Under the pieces are notes generated by a model that saw only the letters and a list, made by a program, of their open reading frames with translations, had not been told where the DNA came from and ran no database searches. A DNA stretch of 23,568 nt, from positions 1-23,568 of the forward strand of contig DASVVU010000247.1 in NCBI GenBank assembly GCA_036386395.1, read 5' to 3'. The position numbers were made by a program, and so were the translations under genes. This stretch comes from JAJKJG01 sp036386395 (lineage in GTDB: Bacteria > Pseudomonadota > Alphaproteobacteria > Rhizobiales > Beijerinckiaceae). This document shows, piece by piece, positions 7,224-15,400 of this stretch (its first letter is position 1; each line of letters starts with the position of its first letter).

Positions 7224-7239
7224 GTGACTATACAGTCAC
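7224..7239. promoter_or_regulatory. 16-bp palindrome, candidate operator
   Basis: GTGACTATACAGTCAC has perfect 6-base arms (GTGACT and AGTCAC) around ATAC. On the minus strand it contains TATAGT, a possible -10 box, so a repressor bound here would block leftward transcription. It could also act on the rightward Sel1-like gene. Confidence 0.45.
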
Positions 7240-7429
7240 TAGGGACTCCCCGGAAGGCGAGGGCGCCGCCCCGCGCCGCGCGCCCGACACATGGCGTCTG
7301 CGCAGCCTCGGCGTGTGGCCTCGCACCGCTTTGTCCGGCGGCTCCTGTACGAAGCCGATGAAGCGGGCCCGACATCCGGTCGGGAGCCGCCGGGCCGGCC
7401 GGCCCCGAACCTTTCGACAGGATTGGACG

Positions 7430-8119
7430 ATGAACCGCTTGCAGCTCCTCGGTCTCGCGTTCCTGGCCGCCACCGCGGCGACGCTTCCCGCCGCACAGGC
7501 CCGCGAGGCGTCGGAGTTCGATCCGGCGGCCGCGCGGGCGGTGGCGGCGGCGGTCGAGAACGACCCGCTGCTTGCCGGGATGCTGCGGCAGTGTCCGGCC
7601 GACCTCTTCCGGCGCGAGGCGCGGCGTGGGTCGGCGCGGGAGCGCCTGTCCGACGGGTCCTGCGACGCGCGCCTCGGCCAGTGCCTCAAGGCCTGCGTGG
7701 CGGGCGACGGCAACGCCTGCCTCAACCTCGCGCGCAGCTTCGAGGAACACGAGGAGGCGGCGCCGCCGCGCATCCGCGAGACGCTGTTCGCGGCGGCCTG
7801 CGCGGCCGGCGAGGGCGCCGGCTGCACCAACCGCGCCGCCGGCATGCGCAACGGCGGCTACGACGACGACCCCTTCCGCGACGCGCCCGAGGCCGAGAAG
7901 GAGAGCTGCCAGTTCCGCAGCTTCGCCATCGCCTGCCGCCTGGGGGACGCCTGGGGATGCGCCATGCTCGGGCAGGCCTACAAGAACGGCGAGGGCACGC
8001 CGCGCAGCGTCGCCAAGGCGCGCGGCGCCTACCGGAAGTCGTGCGCGCTCTCCCCGGACTTCGAAGCCTGCACGTTCGCGAAGTCGGACCTCGAGGAGCT
8101 GCGCGTCTCCAGGCGATAG
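7430..8119 (+). CDS. Secreted Cys-rich Sel1-like repeat protein
   Basis: 229 residues from ATG 7430, chosen because a clean signal peptide follows (MNRLQLLGLAFLAATAATLP, cleavage near AQA-RE at 24-25) and an AGGA lies 7 bases before it. The frame stays open upstream to 7181, but that part has no protein-like features. The mature protein carries many Cys, spaced as in Cys-rich Sel1/TPR-like repeats: GDGNACLNLARSFEE, CAAGEGAGCTN, CRLGDAWGCAMLGQAYKNGEG, CALSPDFEACTFA. Such repeats form paired helices held by disulfides and usually mediate protein contacts in the periplasm. Helicobacter Hcp proteins are the known example. Its partner is unknown. It is not in an obvious operon; the diguanylate cyclase starts 98 bases later. 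Confidence 0.8.
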   Translation: MNRLQLLGLAFLAATAATLPAAQAREASEFDPAAARAVAAAVENDPLLAGMLRQCPADLFRREARRGSARERLSDGSCDARLGQCLKACVAGDGNACLNLARSFEEHEEAAPPRIRETLFAAACAAGEGAGCTNRAAGMRNGGYDDDPFRDAPEAEKESCQFRSFAIACRLGDAWGCAMLGQAYKNGEGTPRSVAKARGAYRKSCALSPDFEACTFAKSDLEELRVSRR

Positions 8120-8217
8120 ACGCCATTGTGCATCGCAATATTCCGGTAAGCAGGAATCTGCAGCGAACTTTAATGGTTGTTCGCCACAAATAATCACAAG
8201 AAACAACGGGGCGGGCT

Positions 8218-9330
8218 TTGGAAGATCATCTCGTGCTGGCCGTCGGCATCCTGCGGCGGCTCGGCCTCGCGGCGCTCGTCGTCATGGCGCACTCGGAGCT
8301 GCTGCGGCGGCTCGAGGGCCGCCTGCGCTGTCAGCAGGCCGCCACGGGTCTTCTGTTCGGAGCGGCCGCGGTCTTCTCGATGGCGAGCCCCGCGTCCTCC
8401 GCGCTGGGCGTCGTCATCGACGGCCGCAGCGTCCTCGTCGGGTTGGCCGGGCCGTTCGGCGGCTGGCCGGGCACGCTCGTCGCCGCCCTCGTCGTCGGGG
8501 CTTACAGGGTCTGGCTCGGCGGCGCGGGCGCGCCCTCCGGCCTCGTCGGGATCGCCATCGCGGCGGGCGCGGGCCTGGCGTTCGCCCGATGGTACGCGTG
8601 TCCTCCGGAGCGCCTGCGCGTCTCCGGGCTCGCCCTGCTCGGCGCCATGTCGAGCCTCAGCGTCCTGAGCACGCTCGCCCTCCCGGCCGAGATCCGCTGG
8701 ACGGTCTTCGCCGCCACGGCCGGGCCGGTCGCCGCCGCCACGATCGCGGGCGTGATCGTGCTGGGCATGCTGCTTGTGCGCGAGCGGCGCCGCGTCCTTG
8801 CCGAAGCGGCGCTTCGCGAGGCCGCCACGATCGACCACCTGACGGGGCTTGCGAACCGGCGCGCGTTCCACGGCGAGCTCGGGTGGGCGGTGGCGCAGGC
8901 CGGTCGCAGCCGCGCGCCGCTCGCCCTCCTCATGCTCGACGTCGACGGCTTCAAGGCCTTGAACGACGCCCACGGGCACGAGGCCGGCGACGCGGCGCTC
9001 GCCGCCTTAAGCCAGGCCCTCACGGGCATCCTGCGGGAAGCCGACGTCCCGGCGCGGCTCGGGGGCGACGAGTTCGGCGTCGTGCTGCCCGCGACGACGG
9101 CGGACGGGGCGCGCCACCTCGCCGAGCGCATCCGCGCGGCCGTCGAGGCCGTCCGCCTGTCCGTTCCGGCGGGCGAGGCGTCGCTCAGCGTCAGCGTCGG
9201 CGCTGCCGCCTTCGTGTCCGGCATGACGCCGGAGCGTCTCCTTAAGGCCGCCGACGAGGCGCTCTACCGGGCGAAGCGCGAAGGCCGCAACCGCGTGTCG
9301 ATGACGCCGCCTTATGCGCTCGCCGCCTGA
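8218..9330 (+). CDS. Membrane diguanylate cyclase, 5TMR-LYT-like sensor plus GGDEF
   Basis: 370 residues from TTG 8218, the start that keeps the whole first hydrophobic segment. A GTG at 8233 is possible. The N-terminal 185 residues contain five or six hydrophobic helices with a VGLAGPFGGWPGTLVAALVV...YRVWLGGAG stretch typical of 5TMR-LYT sensor regions. A short linker (RERRRVLAEAALREAATIDH) leads to a GGDEF domain from about 204. DHLTGLANRRAF and DVDGFKALND are conserved motifs. GGDEF at 282-286 is intact, and an RxxD inhibitory site (R273, D276) sits five residues before it. It should therefore make cyclic di-GMP at the inner membrane under product inhibition. The signal is unknown. Its last 19 bases overlap the convergent SRPBCC gene. 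Confidence 0.9.
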   Translation: MEDHLVLAVGILRRLGLAALVVMAHSELLRRLEGRLRCQQAATGLLFGAAAVFSMASPASSALGVVIDGRSVLVGLAGPFGGWPGTLVAALVVGAYRVWLGGAGAPSGLVGIAIAAGAGLAFARWYACPPERLRVSGLALLGAMSSLSVLSTLALPAEIRWTVFAATAGPVAAATIAGVIVLGMLLVRERRRVLAEAALREAATIDHLTGLANRRAFHGELGWAVAQAGRSRAPLALLMLDVDGFKALNDAHGHEAGDAALAALSQALTGILREADVPARLGGDEFGVVLPATTADGARHLAERIRAAVEAVRLSVPAGEASLSVSVGAAAFVSGMTPERLLKAADEALYRAKREGRNRVSMTPPYALAA

Positions 9331-9884
9331 GGCGACGGCGGCGACCCTTCGGCCGCCGCCTTCAGGTTCGCGAGGCCCTGCTCGAAGTCGCGGCCGATCA
9401 TGCGGTCCATGTCGACGAAGACGCCCATCACCTTGCCCATGAAGACGTTGGGGCCGGTCATCGCCCAGGTGACCTCGGTGGAATCGACCTGGGGCACGAG
9501 GGTGAACTCGGCGGTGTTGTGGGCCTCGAAGGGCTTGAGGAAATCGAGCTTGATCGTGACCCGCGACGGCGCCGACGCGTCGACGATCTCCATCCGCCCC
9601 TGGCCGACGTTCCGGTTGCCCTCCCAGGCATAGACGGCGCCCTGGCCGCGCGGCAGCCCGGCATAGGTGCGCTTCAGCGCCGGGTCCCTGTTCTCCCACG
9701 GCGACCAGGCGCTCCAGGCGCGGAAGTCCTCGATCAGGCCGAAGATTCTTTCCGGCGGCGCCGCGATGCGGATCGAGCGCGCGATGCGGAACGTGGCGGG
9801 CTTCCTCGACGCGAGGACGAGCACGGCGGCGACCGCGGCGACCAGCACGGCGGCGACGATCGCGATGACGGTGAGCGTGCTCAT
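9312..9884 (-). CDS. SRPBCC-fold protein with N-terminal membrane anchor
   Basis: 190 residues from ATG 9884. A first hydrophobic helix (about 4-28, TVIAIVAAVLVAAVAAVLVL) is followed by a START/Bet v 1-like SRPBCC fold: ARSIRIAAPPERIFGLIEDF, then AWSPWENRDP, and an amphipathic C-terminal helix (FEQGLANLKAAAE). These folds make a hydrophobic cavity that binds lipids or other hydrophobic ligands. The specific ligand is unknown and close relatives are annotated only by fold. The start codon shares its A with the stop of the upstream PhnB-like gene (TGATG), so the pair is translationally coupled. The frame stays open up to 10157, but that extension runs through the neighbour's coding region in another frame. 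Confidence 0.85.
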   Translation of the reverse strand: MSTLTVIAIVAAVLVAAVAAVLVLASRKPATFRIARSIRIAAPPERIFGLIEDFRAWSAWSPWENRDPALKRTYAGLPRGQGAVYAWEGNRNVGQGRMEIVDASAPSRVTIKLDFLKPFEAHNTAEFTLVPQVDSTEVTWAMTGPNVFMGKVMGVFVDMDRMIGRDFEQGLANLKAAAEGSPPSPQAASA

Positions 9885-10294
9885 CAGCCGGCCTTCTCGC
9901 AGTTGACCATCCAGGGTGTGCCGAAGCGGTCGGCGAGCATGCCGAAGCGCACCGCCCAGAAGGTCTCCTGGATCGGCATCCGCACCGTCCCGCCCTCGGC
10001 GAGCGCGTGGAAGATGCGCTCGGCCTCCGCCGGGTCGTCGACGCCGACGTTGATCGAGAAGCCGCTCATGTCCTGCTGGTGGCCGGGCGGGGCGTCGGAC
10101 CCCATGAGAATCTTGTCGCCGATCGTCATGCGGGCATGGATGATCTTGCCGCGCCACTCGGCCGGCGTGTGCCCCGCCGCCGGCGTGCCCTCGTGGGTCA
10201 TCATGGCGACGATCTTGCCGCCGAGGACCCGCTCGTAGAAGCGGAACGCCTCCTCGCAGTCGCCTTTGAAGAACAGGTACGGGTTGAGCTGCAT
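9884..10294 (-). CDS. PhnB-like VOC/glyoxalase-fold protein
   Basis: 136 residues. MQLNPYLFFKGDCEEAFRFY, VLGGKIVAMMTHEGTP, KIIHARMTIGDKILMGSD and the closing DRFGTPWMVNCEKAG are the hallmarks of the PhnB/3-demethylubiquinone methyltransferase-like branch of the vicinal oxygen chelate fold. Most members have no proven activity. ATG 10294 is preferred over the longer open frame (to 10432), whose extra part is Pro/Arg-rich and not family-like. A GGAGCGACC lies just upstream as the ribosome binding site. PhnB-like and SRPBCC genes are frequent neighbours in proteobacteria, but their joint role is not established. Confidence 0.87.
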   Translation of the reverse strand: MQLNPYLFFKGDCEEAFRFYERVLGGKIVAMMTHEGTPAAGHTPAEWRGKIIHARMTIGDKILMGSDAPPGHQQDMSGFSINVGVDDPAEAERIFHALAEGGTVRMPIQETFWAVRFGMLADRFGTPWMVNCEKAG

Positions 10295-10363
10295 GGTCGC
10301 TCCTCGGCTGGCCGGCGGTCGTGGCGCGGGCGCCCGGGTGGGCATCCTTGAGATGGCCGAGGC

Positions 10364-10380
10364 TCCCGTCAAAGGAGCTG
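10364..10380. other. Small hairpin upstream of the PhnB-like gene
   Basis: GCTCCCGTCAAAGGAGC forms a 5-bp stem (GCTCC with GGAGC) in the 179-base gap between the PhnB-like and M23 genes. It has no T-tract. I see no known riboswitch core here. A CGTCTTAAG pair repeats at 11-base spacing at 10460-10479, right beside the M23 stop codon. Confidence 0.25.
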
Positions 10381-10473
10381 GGGTAGCGCCCGGGCCCGCC
10401 GGCAACCTCCCGGAGCCGGGGCTGCGGGTCAAGCGGGATCAGAGGCCGCAGCGATCCCCGTCTTAAGGCCGTC

Positions 10474-11718
10474 TTAAGCGCCGCCGGAAAGCCGTGCGCC
10501 GGCCCGCAGGAATCGGCGGGGGTCCACCGGCACGCCGTCGATGCGGGTCTCGTAATGGAGGTGCGCCCCGGTCGAGCGCCCGGTCGAGCCGATACGTCCG
10601 ACGACCGCTCCCGCCTGGACGGCCTGTCCCGGCTGGACCGCGATCGTGGAGAGGTGGGCGTAGCGGGTCGAGAGGCCGTTGCCGTGGTCGATCTCGACCA
10701 TCCGCCCGTAGCCGCCGGAATACTCCGCCGCCGTGACGGTCCCGGCCGCGGTCGCCCGCGCCACCGTGCCGTGGTCGGCCTTGAAGTCGAGGCCCGTGTG
10801 CATGGCCGGCCCGCGGGTGAAGGGGTCGATGCGCATGCCGAAGCCGCTCGTGAGATCGGCCTCGGCGCTCGTCGGACGCCCGAGCGGCAGGGCGGCGCTC
10901 GCCTGGCGCAGGCGGTTGAGCTGCATCAGGCTCGCCTGCGCCTGCGCGGCCGCGAGCTCGAAGGCGTCGGCCTTCGCCGGGAGGGGGACGAAGGGGCCGC
11001 CGATCCCGCCGCGGGGCTTCTCCAGCCGCTCCGGTTCGAGCCCGGTCGCCGCGATGGCGAGGCGCAGGCGGCTCGCGAGGCCCTCCGAGCGCCGCCGCAC
11101 GGCATCGACCGCGCCGAGCTGCGCCGCTTCGACCACCTTCAGCGAGCGGTCGAGGTGCGACAGCCGCTCCTGCGGCGTGCGCCCGGGGTGGCTCGGCGCC
11201 GCAGTCGGCACTGCGGGGTCAGGGAGCCCGCCGGTGCGCAGGCCGAAGCTCTCGGTCACCGGAAGCGGCTTTTGCGGCCGGGGCGCGAAGGCCTGCGCGC
11301 CGAGGTCGTCGACGGGATCCGGCGCGGGCGAGGCGGAGGCGGCGGGACCGGCCTCGGCGGCAAGGCGCGAGACGACCGCCTGCCGGGCCTCGATCCGGGC
11401 CTGGCGCACGGCGATGTCCCGCAAGCGCGCCTCGAGGCTCTCCTGCTCGACGAGCTTCTGGCTCGCGGCCCGGTCGAGGCGGGAGCGCAGGTCCCCGATC
11501 CGGTCCTCGTAGGCGCTCTGGATCGCGCTCTGCCGGGCGAGGAAGGCGGCCGAGAAGGTGTCGCTCCGGAGGAGGCACCATGTCGCCCCGGCGGCCCAAG
11601 CCGCAAGGAGCGCGCCTCCGACGCCGCCGGCGATCAGCGTGCCGCGCCGGAGCGGCACCATGCCCGGCGCCGCAGCGCCGGGGCGGGGCCTCAAGGAGCG
11701 GGAGGAGAACTCGGCCAT
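10474..11718 (-). CDS. Membrane-anchored M23 family metallopeptidase with coiled coil
   Basis: 414 residues. A basic N-terminus is followed by one membrane helix (about 27-50), then a periplasmic coiled coil (about 60-125, rich in Arg, Glu and Gln), a Pro/Ala-rich linker, a second helical stretch (about 180-270) and a LytM/M23 domain (about 285-405). The zinc ligands are visible: His307 and Asp311 (MHTGLDF) and His388 in HLHYE (386-390). His355 (YAHLS) is the usual fourth catalytic residue. All required residues are present, so it should be an active DD-endopeptidase cutting peptidoglycan cross-links, unlike the degenerate EnvC/NlpD activators. It is probably transcribed alone; ATG 11718 has GGAGGAG nearby in the opposite sense only, so the start is supported by the basic N-terminus rather than a strong ribosome binding site. 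Confidence 0.88.
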   Translation of the reverse strand: MAEFSSRSLRPRPGAAAPGMVPLRRGTLIAGGVGGALLAAWAAGATWCLLRSDTFSAAFLARQSAIQSAYEDRIGDLRSRLDRAASQKLVEQESLEARLRDIAVRQARIEARQAVVSRLAAEAGPAASASPAPDPVDDLGAQAFAPRPQKPLPVTESFGLRTGGLPDPAVPTAAPSHPGRTPQERLSHLDRSLKVVEAAQLGAVDAVRRRSEGLASRLRLAIAATGLEPERLEKPRGGIGGPFVPLPAKADAFELAAAQAQASLMQLNRLRQASAALPLGRPTSAEADLTSGFGMRIDPFTRGPAMHTGLDFKADHGTVARATAAGTVTAAEYSGGYGRMVEIDHGNGLSTRYAHLSTIAVQPGQAVQAGAVVGRIGSTGRSTGAHLHYETRIDGVPVDPRRFLRAGARLSGGA

Positions 11719-11773
11719 ACGCGCGTCGAACCCGAAGGACGGCGCGATTAGACCTCGTTAGGGTTAAGAAACG

Positions 11774-11790
11774 GAAAAAAACCTCCGGTT
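11774..11790 (-). terminator. Weak intrinsic terminator after the peroxiredoxin gene
   Basis: On the minus strand AACC-GGA-GGTT is followed by TTTTTCC, five bases after the peroxiredoxin stop. The stem is only 4 bp, so termination would be inefficient. The region to 11719 should also hold the M23 gene promoter. Confidence 0.3.
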
Positions 11791-11794
11791 GCGT

Positions 11795-12262
11795 CTAAGG
11801 CAGCGCCCGCGCGGCCTCGAGGACGGCCTCGGCGTGGCCCGGGACCTTCACCTTGGACCAGACCTCGGCGATGCGGCCGTCCCGATCAATGAGGACGGTC
11901 GTGCGCTCGACCCCCATGTATTTGCGGCCGTACATGCTCTTCTCGGCCCAGACGCCATAGGCCTCCAGCATTTCCTTCGCCTCGTCCGAGGCGAGGGTGA
12001 GGTCGAGGCCGTATTTCGCCCGGAACTTGTCGTGGCTCTTGAGGCTGTCGGGCGAGATGCCGATCACCTCCGTATCGACGGTCTCGAACTCCCCTTTCAG
12101 GCGATTGAAATTCTGAGCTTCGAGGGTGCAGCCGCTCGTGTCGTCCTTGGGATAGAAATACAGGACGACCTTACGGCCGCGTAAGGCCGAGAGGCCGATG
12201 GTCGTCCCGCCGGTGGCGGGCAGGGTGAAATCGGGCGCCTGGTCCTTAGGCTTCAGCGGCAT
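11795..12262 (-). CDS. bcp: Peroxiredoxin, PrxQ/BCP type, single Cys
   Basis: 155 residues, the usual length for cytoplasmic bacterioferritin-comigratory-type peroxiredoxins, which reduce hydrogen and organic peroxides. The thioredoxin-like fold starts with PDFTLPATGG, and the active site reads YFYPKDDTSGCTLEA with the peroxidatic Cys45 and supporting Thr42. Many PrxQ proteins have a resolving Cys five residues later. Here that position is Gln50, and no other Cys occurs in the protein, so it must work by a 1-Cys mechanism with an external thiol. GGAAGG lies seven to eight bases before ATG 12262. It is divergent from the AsmA-like gene; the 149-base gap should hold both promoters. Confidence 0.9.
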   Translation of the reverse strand: MPLKPKDQAPDFTLPATGGTTIGLSALRGRKVVLYFYPKDDTSGCTLEAQNFNRLKGEFETVDTEVIGISPDSLKSHDKFRAKYGLDLTLASDEAKEMLEAYGVWAEKSMYGRKYMGVERTTVLIDRDGRIAEVWSKVKVPGHAEAVLEAARALP

Positions 12263-12411
12263 GTCGCCTTCCTTTCGACGGATTTTCCGATACTTAGAGA
12301 GGGATGCGGACCGATTGTGCGGATCCCCTGCCGGGCTTTGCGGCCAAGCTTTAAGGTTTCGACAACCGGTTGGACTACCATGGCGCGTCCGGCTCGGTCT
12401 GGCCCTCGGGA

Positions 12412-15400
12412 ATGAAGCATCTGACGAGCACCTTCCTGCGCCGCCCGCGGCCGGGCCGCCGGCGCGGGACGTGGGGCCGCATCCTGCGCGGCACGCTCTA
12501 TGTCAAGCTCGGGCTCGCCCTCGCGCTCGGGCTCGCGACCGGGCTCCTGTACCTGCGCCTCAGCGCCGCGCCCCTGACCTTCGAGGGCCTGTCCGAGCGC
12601 GTCGCCGCCGCGGTCGCGGCGCGGATCGGGCCGGGCTGGAGCGTCGTCCTCAAGGACTCGGCTCTCGCCCTCGAGGACGGGGCGCTGGCGCTGCGCACCT
12701 CCGGCCTCGACGTGCGCAATCCCGACGGCCTCCTGGTCCTGCGCTCCCCGAGCGCGGTGGTCGGCGTCGACACGACGGCGCTCCTGACCGGGAGCCTCCA
12801 GCCGCGCTCCGTCGAGTTCCGCGACCTCCAGGTCCGGGCCGCCGTCAATCGCGACGGCACCCTGTCCTTCGTCGCGGCCGAAGGCAGCGAGCCGCAGGCC
12901 GTGACTTGGCCGCCGCCCGCCGCCGCGCCGGGTCCGGCGCCCCAGAGCCCGGCCCCATCGGCGCCGGACGGCCCTTCGATCGTCTCGCTCGCGCTGGGCT
13001 CCCTGTTCGATCTCGTGCTCGAGCCGCGCGGCGTCGTCGGCGCTCTCGACCGGGCCCGGGTCACGAATGCCCGCCTCACCCTCGTCGGCGCCGACGGGCG
13101 CGAGCGGGCGGCTTTCCGGCAGGTCTCGGGGCTATTCGAGCGCAGCGGCCCCGACGGGCGCCGCTTCGAAATCGGCCTCGAAGGTCCGCGCGGGCGCTGG
13201 CGCGTCGCCGGCGACCTCAAGGCCGGCAGCCGCCATCGCGGCGGCAGCATCACGGTCGCCGACATGCCGATCGACGACCTCATGCTCCTCTCCGGGCTGT
13301 CGAACGCGCCGGCGACGAGCGACCTCAAGCTCTCCGGCCAGGCCGACGCGGTCATCACCGAGGGGCGCATCGCGAAGCTCGAGACGCGCCTGTCCACCAA
13401 CGCCGGCATGGTCCAGATCGACGACAAGGACATGCCGCCGATCGACGTCGCGGCGGCGAGCGCGCACGGAGTCTGGGACGAGGCCCGGCGCACCTTCGCC
13501 CTGGACGAGATCGCCTTCCGCAGTGCCGGGACGGAGATCCGCTTGGCAGGTGAGATCGGCCCCGGCCCGAGCGGCGGCTGGCGCGCCGCCGCGACCGGCA
13601 AGGACGCCGTGGTCCGAGGGCCGGAGCCCGGCGAGGCGCCGTTCAAGATCGCCTCCATCGAGGCGGCAGCGCGGGGCGGGGAGGGAGGCCTCGTGCTGGA
13701 GCGCCTGAAGCTCACAGGCCCGACCCTCGACGTGACCCTCGAAGGCGCCTACGGCACCGCCGCCGATCCCAAGGCCCTGACGGTGCGCGGCCTCGCGCGC
13801 CAGACGGCGGTGCGCACCGCCCTGCGGCTGTGGCCGAACGCCGTCTCGCCGAAGATCCGCGACTACCTCGTGCACAACCTGCGCGCCGGCACCGCCGATC
13901 TCATCGATCTCTCGGTCGCGCTCTCCGGAGCGGACCTCGCGAAAGCGATGGCGGACGGGCCGATCCCGGATACGGCCGTGAAGGTCGCCTTCGCAGTCGG
14001 CGACGCCGAGCTCAAGGTGGCGGAGGGGCTTCCGCCCCTGTCGGGCCTTGCCGCCACCGGCCTCGCGACCGGCGTCAAGGCCGAGGTCCGCGTCCCGCAC
14101 GGACGCATCGCGATGGCCGAAGGCCGCGCCCTCGCCCTGAGCGAGGGGACCTTCGACGTGCCGGACGTGTGGTCGAAGGAGGCGCCGGCCAATATCGCGC
14201 TCAAGGCCGAGGGCGGCGCCGATGCGGTCGGCGCGCTCCTCCAGGCGCCGCTCCTCCAGGGCGCCGCCGGCGTCGACCTCGACCCCGCCGGGATCAAGGG
14301 CCGGGCGGACCTCAAGGTGGCCCTTACCCTGCCGCTCAAGAACGTGCCCAAGATGGCCGACCTCCCCTTGCGCATCGCGGGGCGGATCGGCGACCTCTCG
14401 ATCGAGAGGGCCTTCGGCAAGGAGCGCCTCGACGGCGCGAACCTCGACGTGCGCTACGCCAACGGCGGCGTCGCCATCAAGGGCGAGGGCAGGCTCTGGG
14501 GCGTGCCGGCGGCGATCGACGTGCGCCAGCCGAAGGCAGCGCCGGGCGAGGCCGTCGTGAGCCTCACCCTCGACGACGCCGCCCGGGCCCGCAAGGGCAT
14601 GACCTTCGGCCAGCAGCTCACCGGCCCCGTGCCCGTGAAGGTCGCGCTGCCCCTCGGGGCGAACGCCAAGCCCGGAGCGAGGGTCGAGGTCGACCTCACC
14701 CGCGCCGTCGTCGACAACCTCGTGCCGGGCTGGGTCAAGCCGACGGGCAGGCCCGGCAAGCTCTCGTTCTTCGTGCCCGAAGGCGCGATGGAATTGCGCG
14801 AGTTCTCCCTCGACAGCGGCCCCGTGCAGATGCGCGGCACCGTCGCCCTCTCGCCCGAGGGGCAGCTCGAGAAGGCGGAGCTCTCCTCCTTCAAGCTTTC
14901 GCCCGGCGACGACATGCGGGTGCAGCTCGATCGCGCCGGCGGGACCTACAAGGTGACGGTGCGCGGCCCCGTCGCCGACGCGCGCCCCTTCATCCGCAGC
15001 ATGACGGCGCCCGGCTCGGGCAAGGAATCGCGGGATGCGAAGGATTCGCGCGACGTCGACCTCGACGTTGCGACCAACATCCTGACCGGCTTCAACGACG
15101 AGGCGCTCACCGCGGCGAGCATCAAGGCGACGATCCGCAATCGCGAGATGCGGCAGTTCCAGTTCGCCGGCCGCTTGCGCTCGGCCCCCGTGACGGCGCA
15201 GATCGTGCGCGCCGGCCAGGGCGCACCGATGTTGACCCTCGAATCCGGCGACGCCGGCGCGACCCTGCGCTTCGTCGACATCTACCGGCGCATGCACGGC
15301 GGCTCGCTCTCCGTGCAGGTCACGACCGGCGACGGGCCGCAGCGGGGCGTCGTGTCGATCAATTCGTTCCGGCTGCGGGACGAGCCGGCGCTGAAGCGTA

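Larger units (their letters stand above)
7004..7429. other. Regulatory gap between divergent kinase and Sel1-like genes
   Basis: 426 bases without a supported protein. The kinase-proximal part (about 7040-7110) is AT-richer than its flanks, has a GCTTAAGC palindrome, and should carry the kinase promoter on the minus strand. A leftward terminator lies at 7134-7164 and a 16-bp palindrome at 7224-7239. The part nearer the Sel1-like gene is GC-rich and shows nothing I can name apart from the leader and ribosome binding site. Confidence 0.55.

Noticed and set aside
10295..10473. Possible riboswitch ahead of the PhnB-like gene
   Set aside because: Only a 5-bp hairpin is visible; no conserved core of a known class could be matched by eye.
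13132..15297. 721-codon minus-strand open frame within the AsmA-like gene
   Set aside because: Antisense shadow; the plus-strand frame is continuous for 1156 codons with family motifs.
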